Shown in pieces: positions 32,962 through 41,621 of a stretch of DNA of 64,000 bases. Below the pieces are notes generated by a model. It saw only the letters and a program-made list of their open reading frames with translations, ran no database searches and was not told the DNA's origin. Origin of the DNA: Gemmatimonadota bacterium (lineage in GTDB: Bacteria > Gemmatimonadota > Gemmatimonadetes > Gemmatimonadales > Gemmatimonadaceae); contig JADJRJ010000030.1 in the NCBI GenBank assembly GCA_016712265.1, positions 1,178,001-1,242,000 of the forward strand. The letters are read 5' to 3'. The position numbers and the translations under genes are program-made. Positions within the stretch are counted from its first letter, which is position 1, and the number at the start of each line of letters is the position of its first letter.

Positions 32962-35919
32962 TCAGAACTCCAGGCTGAGGTTGAGCCAGAACGAGCGGGA
33001 CGCCGGGTAGGCGGCCAGCTCACGATTGCGCTGCACGGCCCCGGGCACGTTGCCGGCGCCGAAGTTCTCGGCCTCCGGGTCCCCACCGCGGAACTTGGTC
33101 CACCAATACAGGTTGCGTCCACTGGCCTGCAACCGCGCGTTGGACACGCGGCTCCACAATCCCTGCGTGAAGCTGTTCGGCAGGTCGTAGCCCAGCGTCA
33201 CTTCGCGCAGCTTCGTGTAAGTCGCCTCCTGGTAGAAGATGCGCGTCACGGACAGGTACGTCGTCCGGCGCCACTCGCCAAGCTTCACCCCGTTCGGCCC
33301 GGGCGCGTCGTAGTCGCGCGAGTTCTGCCCGAGGTCGTAGTGACGCCAGGTCCCGTTGGCGAGCATCCCGCCCTGCTGGCGATCCAGCAGCGCGAAGGCC
33401 GAGAAGCGCTTGAAGCGGAGTTCATTGGAGAGGCCTGCGGTCCAGTCCGGGTTGCCGTCGCCCATCAGGACGCCGTTCGGAGCCAGGACGCGACCCGGCT
33501 GCGGCAAGGTGTCGTTGCCGAACAGCTGCGTGGCCGACTTCCCCTCCTCGACCTTCACGGCGCCCACCTGGAAGGTGCCCAACAGGAAGGCCGGCACCGG
33601 CAGGTTGGTGATCTCGCTGCGGTTCATCCCGAAGTTGAGGCGCGTGTTCCACGAAAAGGTCTGGTTCTGGATCGGGAAGAGGGACGCCGTGGCCTCTGCG
33701 CCCCACACCTTCATCTCCGCGCCGTTCGAGATCTCCGAGGAGTAGCCAGAGGTCGGGGGCAGCGTGCGCGTGATCAGGAGGTCCGAGATGTTCCGCTGGA
33801 AGACGGTGAAATCCAGCGTCCCGCGGTTGTTGAACAAGGCGGCATCGATACCGACCTCGACTTCCCGCTGCCGCTCCGGACGCAGGTCCGGCGACGCCAG
33901 GGTGGTACCGATCCGGAATGCCCCGGAACCGGAGATGTTCGAGAGGTCCAGTCCCGTGAACTTCTGGCCATACAGCGGCTGGTTGCCGGTTTCGCCGTAC
34001 GCCGCCCGGAACTTCAGTTCATCGATCTTGCCTGGCATCAGGGCAGGCAAACGGTACGACGCCGATGCCTTGGGGAAGAGGAAGAACTTGCCCGGATCGC
34101 CGTTGTTGGAGCTGCGGTCGGCGCGCGCGCCGACGGTAAGCAGCAGGCGATCGTTGTACAGCCACTCGGTCTGCCCAAAGACACCGAAGTCCTCGGTCAG
34201 CTGCCGGGCCTCGTCGACCTCGCGCTGGGTACCGGCCGTCACCACCTCAAGCCCCCCAAGCAGCCCCAGGGCGGCTCCGCGGCTGACGCCAAACTTGCGC
34301 TTCTCCCACTGCGTGCCGACCTGGCTCGTCGCCGTCCAGCGCGAAAACGGGCGCCACTCGTGCACGACGTTCAGGTTCAGGTTGCCTTGCGTGTTGTTGC
34401 CATCACCCACGGTGGCCGTGCCCGGCAGCCCATCCAGCGGCTCATACTGCAGCTCGGGCGGTGAATAGACCTCGTTATGCTGCTGGAGAACGTCGGCGCC
34501 GCCGTACCCGACGAAACGGATCGACTGCTTGTTGTTGGCCCACAGGTCCCAGGTGAGCCGCGCGGTCGTGATGTTGCGCCAGACCCCTTCCTCGTTCTTG
34601 ATGAGGTCGATGGTGTGCAACGGGTTCGAGTTGTAGAACGGGTTTCGCGGCCAAGTGCCATCCGGACGCTGCCGGAGGTCAAGAAAACTCGGGATCTTCG
34701 TCAACGTGTAGGCGATCGAGTTGCCGGCGTTGTCATTCCCGAACAGGCCGCGGTCACTCAGCGTGCGCAGCACCTCTGTCCCCACCTGCAGCTCCATCTT
34801 GTCCGAGAGGCGCTGGTCGAGGTTCACGCGCAGCCCGAACTTGGAGGCAAAAGTGTTCTTGACGATGCCCCCTTCGTAACGGCCGGTCCCGGACACGAAA
34901 TACCGCGTATCGGCCGACCCGCCGCTCACCGAAAGCGTCCCCTCCTTGTTGAAGGGCGTGTTGCCGTAGGTGAGATCCTCGTAGTCAAGATTCACGTCCG
35001 GCGTCCAGAGGGGCCCGAGCACCGGGTTGATGCGCGCCGCATCCGCCGCGCTCAGGAACTTGCGCTGGCCGTTCCGATAGGCCAACTCCGCCGTGCCGCC
35101 GCCCGTACGCAAGTTAAACTGCGGGCGCCCGGCCTGACCGCGCTTGGTCGTGATGATGATGACACCGCCCGACGCCTTGGAGCCGTAGATCGCCGCTGCG
35201 GCCGACCCCTTGAGCACTTCCAGGCTCTCGATGTCGTTGGGATTGAGGTCGGCGATCCGGTTCACGGGCGCCTCCTGCGTGACGGCCGAAATCGCGGCGC
35301 CCGCCGCGCGCGTGACGCGATTGGTGCCGTTACCGATCGACACATCCGAGGTGATCACCCCGTCCACCACATACAACGGCTGCGCACTGCCGAGGATGGA
35401 CGAGATACCGCGGATCCGCACCCGGTTGCCACCGCCCGGAGCGCCGGTGCTCGTTGAGATATTCGCGCCGGCAATCTTCCCCTGGAGTGCCTGGTCCACG
35501 GCGGAGGCCGACACCTTGGCCACCTGCTCGGCGCTGACGCTCGCGATGGAGTTGGGAAGGTTGCGCCGCGAGATGCCGGTCGCCTGCCCCGTGATGACCA
35601 CCTGGTCGAGCTTGAGCGCGTCCTTTCGCATCACGATCGCAATGTCTGACTGGTCGGCCGCAACGCGGGCCTCGACCGGGGGATACCCCAACCGACGAAC
35701 AACGAGAACGACTTCGCCGGCTGGCACCCGAACGGCGAACGTGCCGTCCTCGCGCGTGAGACCACCCGTGGTGCTGCCGCGAACCTGGATCTGCGCCGAT
35801 GGAATGGGCGCGCCGGAGCCTTCTTCGGTCACCTTGCCGGTGACCTGGCGTCCCTGGGCCATCGCAGTGCTGCTCGCGAGCCCCAGAATTGCCAACAGGA
35901 TCGACCAACGTCGTTTCAT
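32962..35919 (-). CDS. SusC/RagA-like TonB-dependent outer-membrane transporter
   Basis: A 985-residue receptor. It has a signal peptide (MKRRWSILLAILGLASSTAMA), a carboxypeptidase-regulatory-like domain (VTGKVTEEGSGAPIPSAQI), a plug with the SusC signature (QPLYVVDGVITSD and NPNDIESLEVLKGSAAAAIYG), then a large barrel ending WLNLSLEF. With the SusD-like lipoprotein it imports oligomers. ATG 35919 is chosen for the signal peptide; the preceding in-frame codons are not signal-like. The neighbouring peptidase genes suggest peptides, as for RagAB, but this is inference. Confidence 0.93.
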   Translation of the reverse strand: MKRRWSILLAILGLASSTAMAQGRQVTGKVTEEGSGAPIPSAQIQVRGSTTGGLTREDGTFAVRVPAGEVVLVVRRLGYPPVEARVAADQSDIAIVMRKDALKLDQVVITGQATGISRRNLPNSIASVSAEQVAKVSASAVDQALQGKIAGANISTSTGAPGGGNRVRIRGISSILGSAQPLYVVDGVITSDVSIGNGTNRVTRAAGAAISAVTQEAPVNRIADLNPNDIESLEVLKGSAAAAIYGSKASGGVIIITTKRGQAGRPQFNLRTGGGTAELAYRNGQRKFLSAADAARINPVLGPLWTPDVNLDYEDLTYGNTPFNKEGTLSVSGGSADTRYFVSGTGRYEGGIVKNTFASKFGLRVNLDQRLSDKMELQVGTEVLRTLSDRGLFGNDNAGNSIAYTLTKIPSFLDLRQRPDGTWPRNPFYNSNPLHTIDLIKNEEGVWRNITTARLTWDLWANNKQSIRFVGYGGADVLQQHNEVYSPPELQYEPLDGLPGTATVGDGNNTQGNLNLNVVHEWRPFSRWTATSQVGTQWEKRKFGVSRGAALGLLGGLEVVTAGTQREVDEARQLTEDFGVFGQTEWLYNDRLLLTVGARADRSSNNGDPGKFFLFPKASASYRLPALMPGKIDELKFRAAYGETGNQPLYGQKFTGLDLSNISGSGAFRIGTTLASPDLRPERQREVEVGIDAALFNNRGTLDFTVFQRNISDLLITRTLPPTSGYSSEISNGAEMKVWGAEATASLFPIQNQTFSWNTRLNFGMNRSEITNLPVPAFLLGTFQVGAVKVEEGKSATQLFGNDTLPQPGRVLAPNGVLMGDGNPDWTAGLSNELRFKRFSAFALLDRQQGGMLANGTWRHYDLGQNSRDYDAPGPNGVKLGEWRRTTYLSVTRIFYQEATYTKLREVTLGYDLPNSFTQGLWSRVSNARLQASGRNLYWWTKFRGGDPEAENFGAGNVPGAVQRNRELAAYPASRSFWLNLSLEF

Positions 35920-36049
35920 GGGAGTGAGTGAAGGGGGAGAGGTCAAACGATAGTGCCATGCGTCCCGCGCCGCATCCACACACACGGGACGGAAGCAGCG
36001 ATACAGCTGTCGGAGACGTGGGAGTCGCCGTGCATGCGCGTGCGAGGGA

Positions 36050-37684
36050 TCAGTACTTCCACCACGGCGTGGTCGTCCCGGCAGGCATGAACCGCAGCCC
36101 GTGCTGCGCCATCTCCTTGAGGCGCTCGGCCTGGGACACCGGGCCGCTCCAGCAATGGGGCTTCTGGTCGCCGTACATGAAGAACCCGTCGTAGTGCGGG
36201 TTGGTGGTCGTCTTCATCCAGGCGTCCAGTTCCCGCGTGGCGCGATCGAGGAAGTAGGTGTCCGCATCCCCCATGTAGATGTAGAGCTTGTTGACCAGCT
36301 TGGGGCCCAGCGTCGCCCAGTTCTTCCGCATGATGTGCAGCAGGTCGTAGTTCTCGCGCCAGTACTCGGCGACGGTCCGATCCACCTTCCCTGTCTTCTT
36401 GTCGAACACCGGCTTGAAGTAGCCGTCGTCGCCGAGGGGTCCGTAGGTCGCCGACCAGATATCGAGCTGATGGCCGGAGCGTCCCTTCGTGCCGTTCACG
36501 AGCTCCATCCAGTTTCGTTGCTGCGAGGTCTGCCGCACCTCGCCGTTCACCTCGCGGGAGTTGATCGTCGGCGTCCGATGCCATTCGGTGACCTGCTTGT
36601 AGTACGCGTTGTCGTCCTTGTAGATGTTGATCCCTTCAACATCGGAGAAGGTGACCGGGTCGGGGCAGTAGGCCCAGGCGCCACCAAAGAAGTCCGGGTG
36701 GAAGATCTGGAGCGCGAGCGCTTCCCACCCCCCAGTTGACCCGCCGTGCAGCCAGCGCGCCCATGGCTCCTTGATGATCCGGTAGCGTTTCTCGATCTCC
36801 GGGATGAGCTCCTGCATGATCGCGTCCCCGTAGGGGCCGTTGTTCACCGAGTTCACGGCGTACGAGTCGTCGAAGTACGGCGTGGGATGCTGGAACGTCA
36901 CGACGATCATCCGCGGGAAGTTGTCCTTGGCCCACTCGCGGTGGAGGTCGCCACCCTCCTCGAACCGTAGCGGCGCCCCGGTCGAGAAATGCCCCTGCTC
37001 GTACAACACAGGGTAGGAGATCGTGGACGTCTTGTAGTCCCGCGGAAGCAACACGGTGGCACCGAGGTAGATCGGGCGGCCCCAGAACTTAGAAAGCATG
37101 GGCGACTGCAGGCGAAAGCGCTCTACCCACGAGGTATTCGCCGGCATCTCGATCGCCGGAACCTTCTGGTCGGCGACCAAACGGATCGTCCCCCTGGTGA
37201 GCGGGTCGACCCGGACCTGCCGAGGGGTCGAGAAGAGGTTGCCTGGTGAACGATTCCACTGCTGGCCTTCCCACTGGTCGTCGTGCATCCAGAGCACCTT
37301 GCCGTCCGCTCGACGAAACTCCGAGTAGACGCTCACCATGGCCTGCACCCAGTAGTCGCCCGGAGGAATGTCCGCCATGTCCCAGACCGGATGCCCGAGG
37401 TCACTGCCGTCGACCACGGCCACACCGCCGACGGGGAGCCGCTCGATGTCGCGGCCGAACATCGGTGTGCCGACGCGACTGATCTGCAGCCGCGGCTCTG
37501 CCTGGCTGTTGCGCGATAGGATGATGAAGACCCTCCCGGTGGTCGCCTCACTCCGGGTCGACGCTGGTACTTCAACCTCAAAGCGGAGCTTGGCGCGACC
37601 GGTCGGCCAGCCGGCCGAGAGTTGGGCCGGGAGTTCGGTCGCCCCGATCGACCAAACGGCGAGCAAGAGAAGGCTGTGGCGCAT
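36050..37684 (-). CDS. Secreted esterase/alpha-beta hydrolase-fold protein (Esterase D family)
   Basis: A 544-residue exported enzyme with a signal peptide (MRHSLLLLAVWSIG... cleaved near LPAQ), an N-terminal beta domain and a C-terminal esterase domain (about 200-530). The nucleophile elbow is GGSTGGW (Ser316); GDADTYF and KPHCW later provide plausible Asp and His. The family includes enterochelin-esterase-like and feruloyl-type hydrolases; the substrate is not visible. GAGGGG lies before ATG 37684. It stands 130 bases upstream of the SusC-like gene on the same strand and may process what that pair imports. Confidence 0.82.
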   Translation of the reverse strand: MRHSLLLLAVWSIGATELPAQLSAGWPTGRAKLRFEVEVPASTRSEATTGRVFIILSRNSQAEPRLQISRVGTPMFGRDIERLPVGGVAVVDGSDLGHPVWDMADIPPGDYWVQAMVSVYSEFRRADGKVLWMHDDQWEGQQWNRSPGNLFSTPRQVRVDPLTRGTIRLVADQKVPAIEMPANTSWVERFRLQSPMLSKFWGRPIYLGATVLLPRDYKTSTISYPVLYEQGHFSTGAPLRFEEGGDLHREWAKDNFPRMIVVTFQHPTPYFDDSYAVNSVNNGPYGDAIMQELIPEIEKRYRIIKEPWARWLHGGSTGGWEALALQIFHPDFFGGAWAYCPDPVTFSDVEGINIYKDDNAYYKQVTEWHRTPTINSREVNGEVRQTSQQRNWMELVNGTKGRSGHQLDIWSATYGPLGDDGYFKPVFDKKTGKVDRTVAEYWRENYDLLHIMRKNWATLGPKLVNKLYIYMGDADTYFLDRATRELDAWMKTTTNPHYDGFFMYGDQKPHCWSGPVSQAERLKEMAQHGLRFMPAGTTTPWWKY

Positions 37685-37875
37685 GGGTACCCCTCGAAGG
37701 TGGCCTGCGGAGCTGAACAACTTCGATCGCGGCAGGGAACGCGCAAGAGGGTGTGCCCGACAGCCGGTCGCTGCCTTCGGAGCGTACCTCGCGGTGTTGG
37801 TGTTTGCTCACGCGGGCCGTTGACTGAACATTGCTATCCCTTGCCTAGCTCCATTCCCGAACCTTGCCCGCCACC

Positions 37876-38535
37876 ATGTCCCCATCACGACGTGACTTCG
37901 TGCAGCATCTCGCCCTCGGCTCCGTGGGCGTTGCCGGGCTCCGACACACCATCCCTGCAGACCTCTTCCCGGTGCAGGCCGGTCCGTGGGACACCACGTG
38001 GGCCACGCGGATCAAGGGCAAGCACAAGGCCTGCTTCGACTGCACAGAGCCGGAAAGCGGCTACGGTGTGTGGCGCGCGAATGCCTGGTTCGGCCAGTAC
38101 ATGGACGTCCTGAAGGTTGGCGCGGCCGACCTCTCCCCGGTGCTCATCCTGCGGCACAACGCCATCGTCCTGACGCTTCAACACGCTTTCATCAAGAAAT
38201 ACGCGTTGGGCAAGAAGTTCGGCGTCACCCACCCGCTGACGGGCGCGGCCATTGAGCAGAACCCGGCGCTGTTGGACGAAAAGGACGGCATCCCTGCCCC
38301 GTTCAACAACGGTGCGCTCCCGAAACAGATCGCGCGCGGCGTAATCACCCTCGCGTGCAACCTCGCGTTGCAGGACGTCGTGGACGTCGTCGCCAGCGCG
38401 GACAAGGTGAGCGACGCTGAAGCGCGCAAGCGCTCGCTCGCCGCGATGCTCCCCGGCGTGATCTTGCAGCCTTCAGGTGTGTTCGCTGCGGTGCGTGCCC
38501 AGGAAGCAGGCTGCGCCTACGTGAAGGCGAGCTGA
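37876..38535 (+). CDS. Tat-exported DsrE-like protein
   Basis: A 219-residue protein with a twin-arginine signal (SRRDFVQHLALGSVGVAG). Its body matches the periplasmic DsrE-like group: VLILRHNAIVLTL, GVITLACNLALQDVV (Cys161) and PGVILQPSGVFAAVRAQEAG. There is an extra CxxC pair (Cys53-Phe-Asp-Cys56) near the mature N terminus, which might bind metal or be redox-active. DsrE-fold proteins often carry sulfur on a Cys; the role of the exported group is unknown. ATG 37876 is preferred over TTG 37864. The gene is divergent from the esterase gene. Confidence 0.8.
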   Translation: MSPSRRDFVQHLALGSVGVAGLRHTIPADLFPVQAGPWDTTWATRIKGKHKACFDCTEPESGYGVWRANAWFGQYMDVLKVGAADLSPVLILRHNAIVLTLQHAFIKKYALGKKFGVTHPLTGAAIEQNPALLDEKDGIPAPFNNGALPKQIARGVITLACNLALQDVVDVVASADKVSDAEARKRSLAAMLPGVILQPSGVFAAVRAQEAGCAYVKAS

Positions 38536-38558
38536 GGTCGCGGGGGCACCATGGACAA

Positions 38559-38599
38559 GGGGCAGGAGCCGCGTGGAGTTTCGACGCGACTCCTGCCCC
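38559..38599. terminator. Bidirectional hairpin between the convergent DsrE-like and M14 genes
   Basis: GGGGCAGGAG (38559-38568) and CTCCTGCCCC (38590-38599) are perfect 10-base complements, with an inner CGCGT/ACGCG pair. The position between two convergent stops fits a shared terminator, though T-tracts are lacking on both sides. Confidence 0.6.
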
Positions 38600-38616
38600 C
38601 GCCCCGCCCCGGGCGA

Positions 38617-41502
38617 CTACTGACTGGCTGGCCGCCCGGGCACCGGCTCGCGACCGGCACCGAGGTCATTCCAGTTGAGGATCGTGTTGAACCCCATGAA
38701 GTAGGTCCCGTGGGTCTGCCATCGCCAGAACGGACGGATCCCGAACATCACCACATGGCCCTGCCCCATCGGCGCATCAATGACCTGGGCGCGACCGGCG
38801 AGGGCCTGACCGCCGGCCAGGGTGCCGGACAGCAACATGTCGTTGGGGTTCTGCGGGAACGACATGATCACACGCGGACGCTCGCCGCCAGCGGCTCCTC
38901 CGAAGCCGCCCGGGCCGCCAGCCGCCGCGCCACCCTGCCCCTGTCCCGTCCCTGCTGTCGTACTGTCCCACGGCGAGAGGCGGAGCCGCGTCGCCATTGG
39001 GGTGATGTTCTGTCCCACGGGGGCTCCACCGGCACCACCAAACCCGCCGAAGCCTCCCCCGCCACCGCCAGCACTCAAGACGGGTGCCGTGTTGAAGTAC
39101 ACGGGCAGTTGCGCCCCATCATGGCCGTACATGATCGGGCTCCGGCGGTCCGACACGATCCCACGCATGACGGAGCCGCGAACGAAGAGCCCGGTGGGCT
39201 CTTCAACGGTGATCCCGCTCGTCAGCCCATACTCGGGGAAGATCGTGGCCGTGGAGCCCTCGACGAGGAGGGTTCCACCGGCCTGCACGAACTTTGCGAG
39301 TTCGGTGAGCCCCTCGATCCCCATGCCGCCGCGAATGTCGTCGGCCTGGTCCAGCGCCCCCAGGTTGGGCGTGGCATCACTCTTCTTGTAGGGGAGCGCC
39401 AGGGGACCTGTCTTCGGGATCCCGTTCACCTGCGCGATCGCGCTGCCCCCGACGTGCGGAAAGATGATGACGTCGTATTTCGCGCGCAGATTGCCGTCCC
39501 GCAGTTTGATGTCGGCGAAGTAGGTGAATGGCACGCCGAACCGCTCCAGGGCCGCCCGCACCCACCCCTCATCCTGCGTGCGCTGCCAGCTATGCACGTA
39601 CCCGATGCGCGGCACGTCGAGGTCGTGGGTCTTGACCGTGGGCGCCGTGGCCGTGGCCCACGCCGACAATCCCAGGTCGGCCAGACTGGCCCCGAGGACA
39701 GCGCGGTCGCCGCCCGGGATGATGATCGCCCCGGCGCGGAACCGCTTGCCGTTGAGCTCGAAGTCCTCCTCGGCGGCCTGCATCGCCACGTTGGCGTGCT
39801 TGAAGCGGAAGGTGATGAGGTTGTTGTCGGTCGTGTGCTCGACCACGATCACCGGGCCGTTCCCCTCAATCCCGCCCTTCGCCTTCACGTCGGCCGCCAC
39901 CGGCGACATCGCCGCCGCGAGGATCGCTTTCTCGGCGACGGGCAGGACCGTCACGTTGCGCATGAGCTGGTAGGTCCAGCCCGTGTCGTCGTACGGCCGC
40001 GGATTGGCCGGGGAGTAATTCTGGAGCGAGAAATACATCTCGGGGATACTGCGATACGGCTGGTCCCCACGAATGATGTAGTCACCCGCGGCGACGCTCA
40101 CGTTTCCGAAGGTCCCGGCGGCATTCGCCGTGTGGAATTCGAGTCCCTGGAAGCGCAGGTCGTTCACGACACTGGCCACTTCCGCCTTGCGGCGCTGGTT
40201 GGCCGGCAGGACCCACGCATAGGTCGGTCCGGTCTTTGCCTTGTCGACCTGTCGCTTGCCCTTGAGCCAGAAGTTCTCGAGGTACGTCGCCTTGTTCTTC
40301 GCCACGTGGTTGAGCGTGATCAGCAAGGCGGACTGCTGGATGTTGGTGTTGTTGCGCGGCCCCCAGCTGATGGACGGCAGCGGCGGGTTCGGGCGGAACC
40401 ACTCCCGCGAGGTCTGCGTGGCCCCGAGGCGCACCGTGCCGGTATCCGGGCCATACGACTGGACTTCATAGAAGCGGCCCGTCGCGTTGTGCGCGTGCGC
40501 CGCGAAGAACATGTAGTTGGGCACCCAGCCGTCGTAGAACCCATAGGTCCAGACGCCCGGCACGCCACGCTTGGTCATCTCCATGACCTCGTTCTTGGCC
40601 AGGATCCACCACTCATCCACCGTGATGGCGTCGATGGCCTCATTGTAGGGGCCGGTGCCGGTCGAGGCGTAGAGGTAGTTCGACGCCTCGTGCAGGTCGT
40701 GCATGATCGGCGGGTGCCACTCCAAAAAGAACGTGTTCACTTGCCGCGAGAGGTTCAGCAGTTGGCCGATATTGTCGCGGTTGTTGTCGTGGGCGACGTA
40801 CTTGCCCCAGTACATCAGCGGCAAGCGCGTGGCGCCCGCCGGCAACTTCTTGTTGAAGTAATACGTGTCCACCTGCTTCTCGCGTCCGTCCACTTCGATC
40901 ACCGGCGTGATCATGGTGATCACGTTATTGCGGATCGTGCGGATGTACTCGCTTTCCCCCACGGCGAGTCGGTAGGCGAGTTCCTGCAGCGCCTCCGGGC
41001 CACCGGTCTCCGGCGAGTGCATCCCCGACGTGATCCAGTACATCATCTTGCCATTGCTGATGATGCTGCGCGCCTGCGTGTCGGTCGTTTTCCGCGGGTC
41101 GGCGAGGGCGGCCATGTCCGCCTTGTACTTGTCCAGGTTGCGGATTGTGGCCTCATCGGCGACGACGAGCACGATCATGTCGCGCCCCTCCTCGGACTTG
41201 CCGATGGTCCAGGTCCTGACCCGGTCGCTGGCCTTGTCCAGCGCCTCGAAATAACGCTGGATGTCCTTGGCGTAGGTCAACTCACCGGGCTGCCCGATGA
41301 TGCGCCCGTGGAACTTGAGGGGCGTGGGCACCGTCGCCGAATAGGGCAGGTGATCGACGAGCTCGGTGGTGATGCGCGGATCGCGGAGGTTCTCCTTGAT
41401 CTTGCGGGTGTACTCTTCGTCAATCCGCTCCTGGGCGGGGAGCGCCGCCGCCGCGCCGAGGACCAGGGAGAGGAGGTGCCGGGAAGGGGACATGGGTTCC
41501 AT
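38617..41502 (-). CDS. Large secreted M14 zinc carboxypeptidase-like protein
   Basis: A 961-residue exported protein. After a signal peptide (HLLSLVLGAAAALPAQ) comes an M14 domain (about 70-420) with the zinc motif HSPE (His162, Glu165), the NNRDN region and a His pair in MHDLHEA (268, 271), so the catalytic site looks complete. The C-terminal half (about 550-961) has a flavodoxin/glutamine-amidotransferase-like feel (YDVIIFPHVGG, LAKFVQAGGTLLVEG) and two glycine-rich loops (about 800-820 and 850-880). This architecture is common in secreted peptidases of Gemmatimonadota-like genomes. ATG 41502 and 41493 are both possible starts. Confidence 0.88.
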   Translation of the reverse strand: MEPMSPSRHLLSLVLGAAAALPAQERIDEEYTRKIKENLRDPRITTELVDHLPYSATVPTPLKFHGRIIGQPGELTYAKDIQRYFEALDKASDRVRTWTIGKSEEGRDMIVLVVADEATIRNLDKYKADMAALADPRKTTDTQARSIISNGKMMYWITSGMHSPETGGPEALQELAYRLAVGESEYIRTIRNNVITMITPVIEVDGREKQVDTYYFNKKLPAGATRLPLMYWGKYVAHDNNRDNIGQLLNLSRQVNTFFLEWHPPIMHDLHEASNYLYASTGTGPYNEAIDAITVDEWWILAKNEVMEMTKRGVPGVWTYGFYDGWVPNYMFFAAHAHNATGRFYEVQSYGPDTGTVRLGATQTSREWFRPNPPLPSISWGPRNNTNIQQSALLITLNHVAKNKATYLENFWLKGKRQVDKAKTGPTYAWVLPANQRRKAEVASVVNDLRFQGLEFHTANAAGTFGNVSVAAGDYIIRGDQPYRSIPEMYFSLQNYSPANPRPYDDTGWTYQLMRNVTVLPVAEKAILAAAMSPVAADVKAKGGIEGNGPVIVVEHTTDNNLITFRFKHANVAMQAAEEDFELNGKRFRAGAIIIPGGDRAVLGASLADLGLSAWATATAPTVKTHDLDVPRIGYVHSWQRTQDEGWVRAALERFGVPFTYFADIKLRDGNLRAKYDVIIFPHVGGSAIAQVNGIPKTGPLALPYKKSDATPNLGALDQADDIRGGMGIEGLTELAKFVQAGGTLLVEGSTATIFPEYGLTSGITVEEPTGLFVRGSVMRGIVSDRRSPIMYGHDGAQLPVYFNTAPVLSAGGGGGGFGGFGGAGGAPVGQNITPMATRLRLSPWDSTTAGTGQGQGGAAAGGPGGFGGAAGGERPRVIMSFPQNPNDMLLSGTLAGGQALAGRAQVIDAPMGQGHVVMFGIRPFWRWQTHGTYFMGFNTILNWNDLGAGREPVPGRPASQ

Positions 41503-41621
41503 CGGTGAAAGAAGCCTGCTCCTGAAATACGCAGCCGTCGCAGCGAGCGTTCGTCCGGGTGACCTTATCCACGCGCCGCGTGGCAGCCGGCGTCCCGTTC
41601 GGCTCGTACGGCGGGGTGGCC

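Noticed and set aside
35940..35975. Bacteroidetes-like promoter (TATCGTTTG) before the SusC-like gene
   Set aside because: The spacing does not match TAnnTTTG exactly, no -33 TTTG was found, and the organism is probably not a Bacteroidetes.
37820..37848. TTGACT as -35 of the DsrE-like gene
   Set aside because: No acceptable -10 at 16-18 bases; GCCTAG is a poor match.
38551..41508. 985-codon open frame on the plus strand opposite the M14 gene
   Set aside because: It is antisense to a gene with signal peptide and zinc motifs, and its translation is Arg/His/Asp-rich low-complexity text typical of GC-rich shadows.
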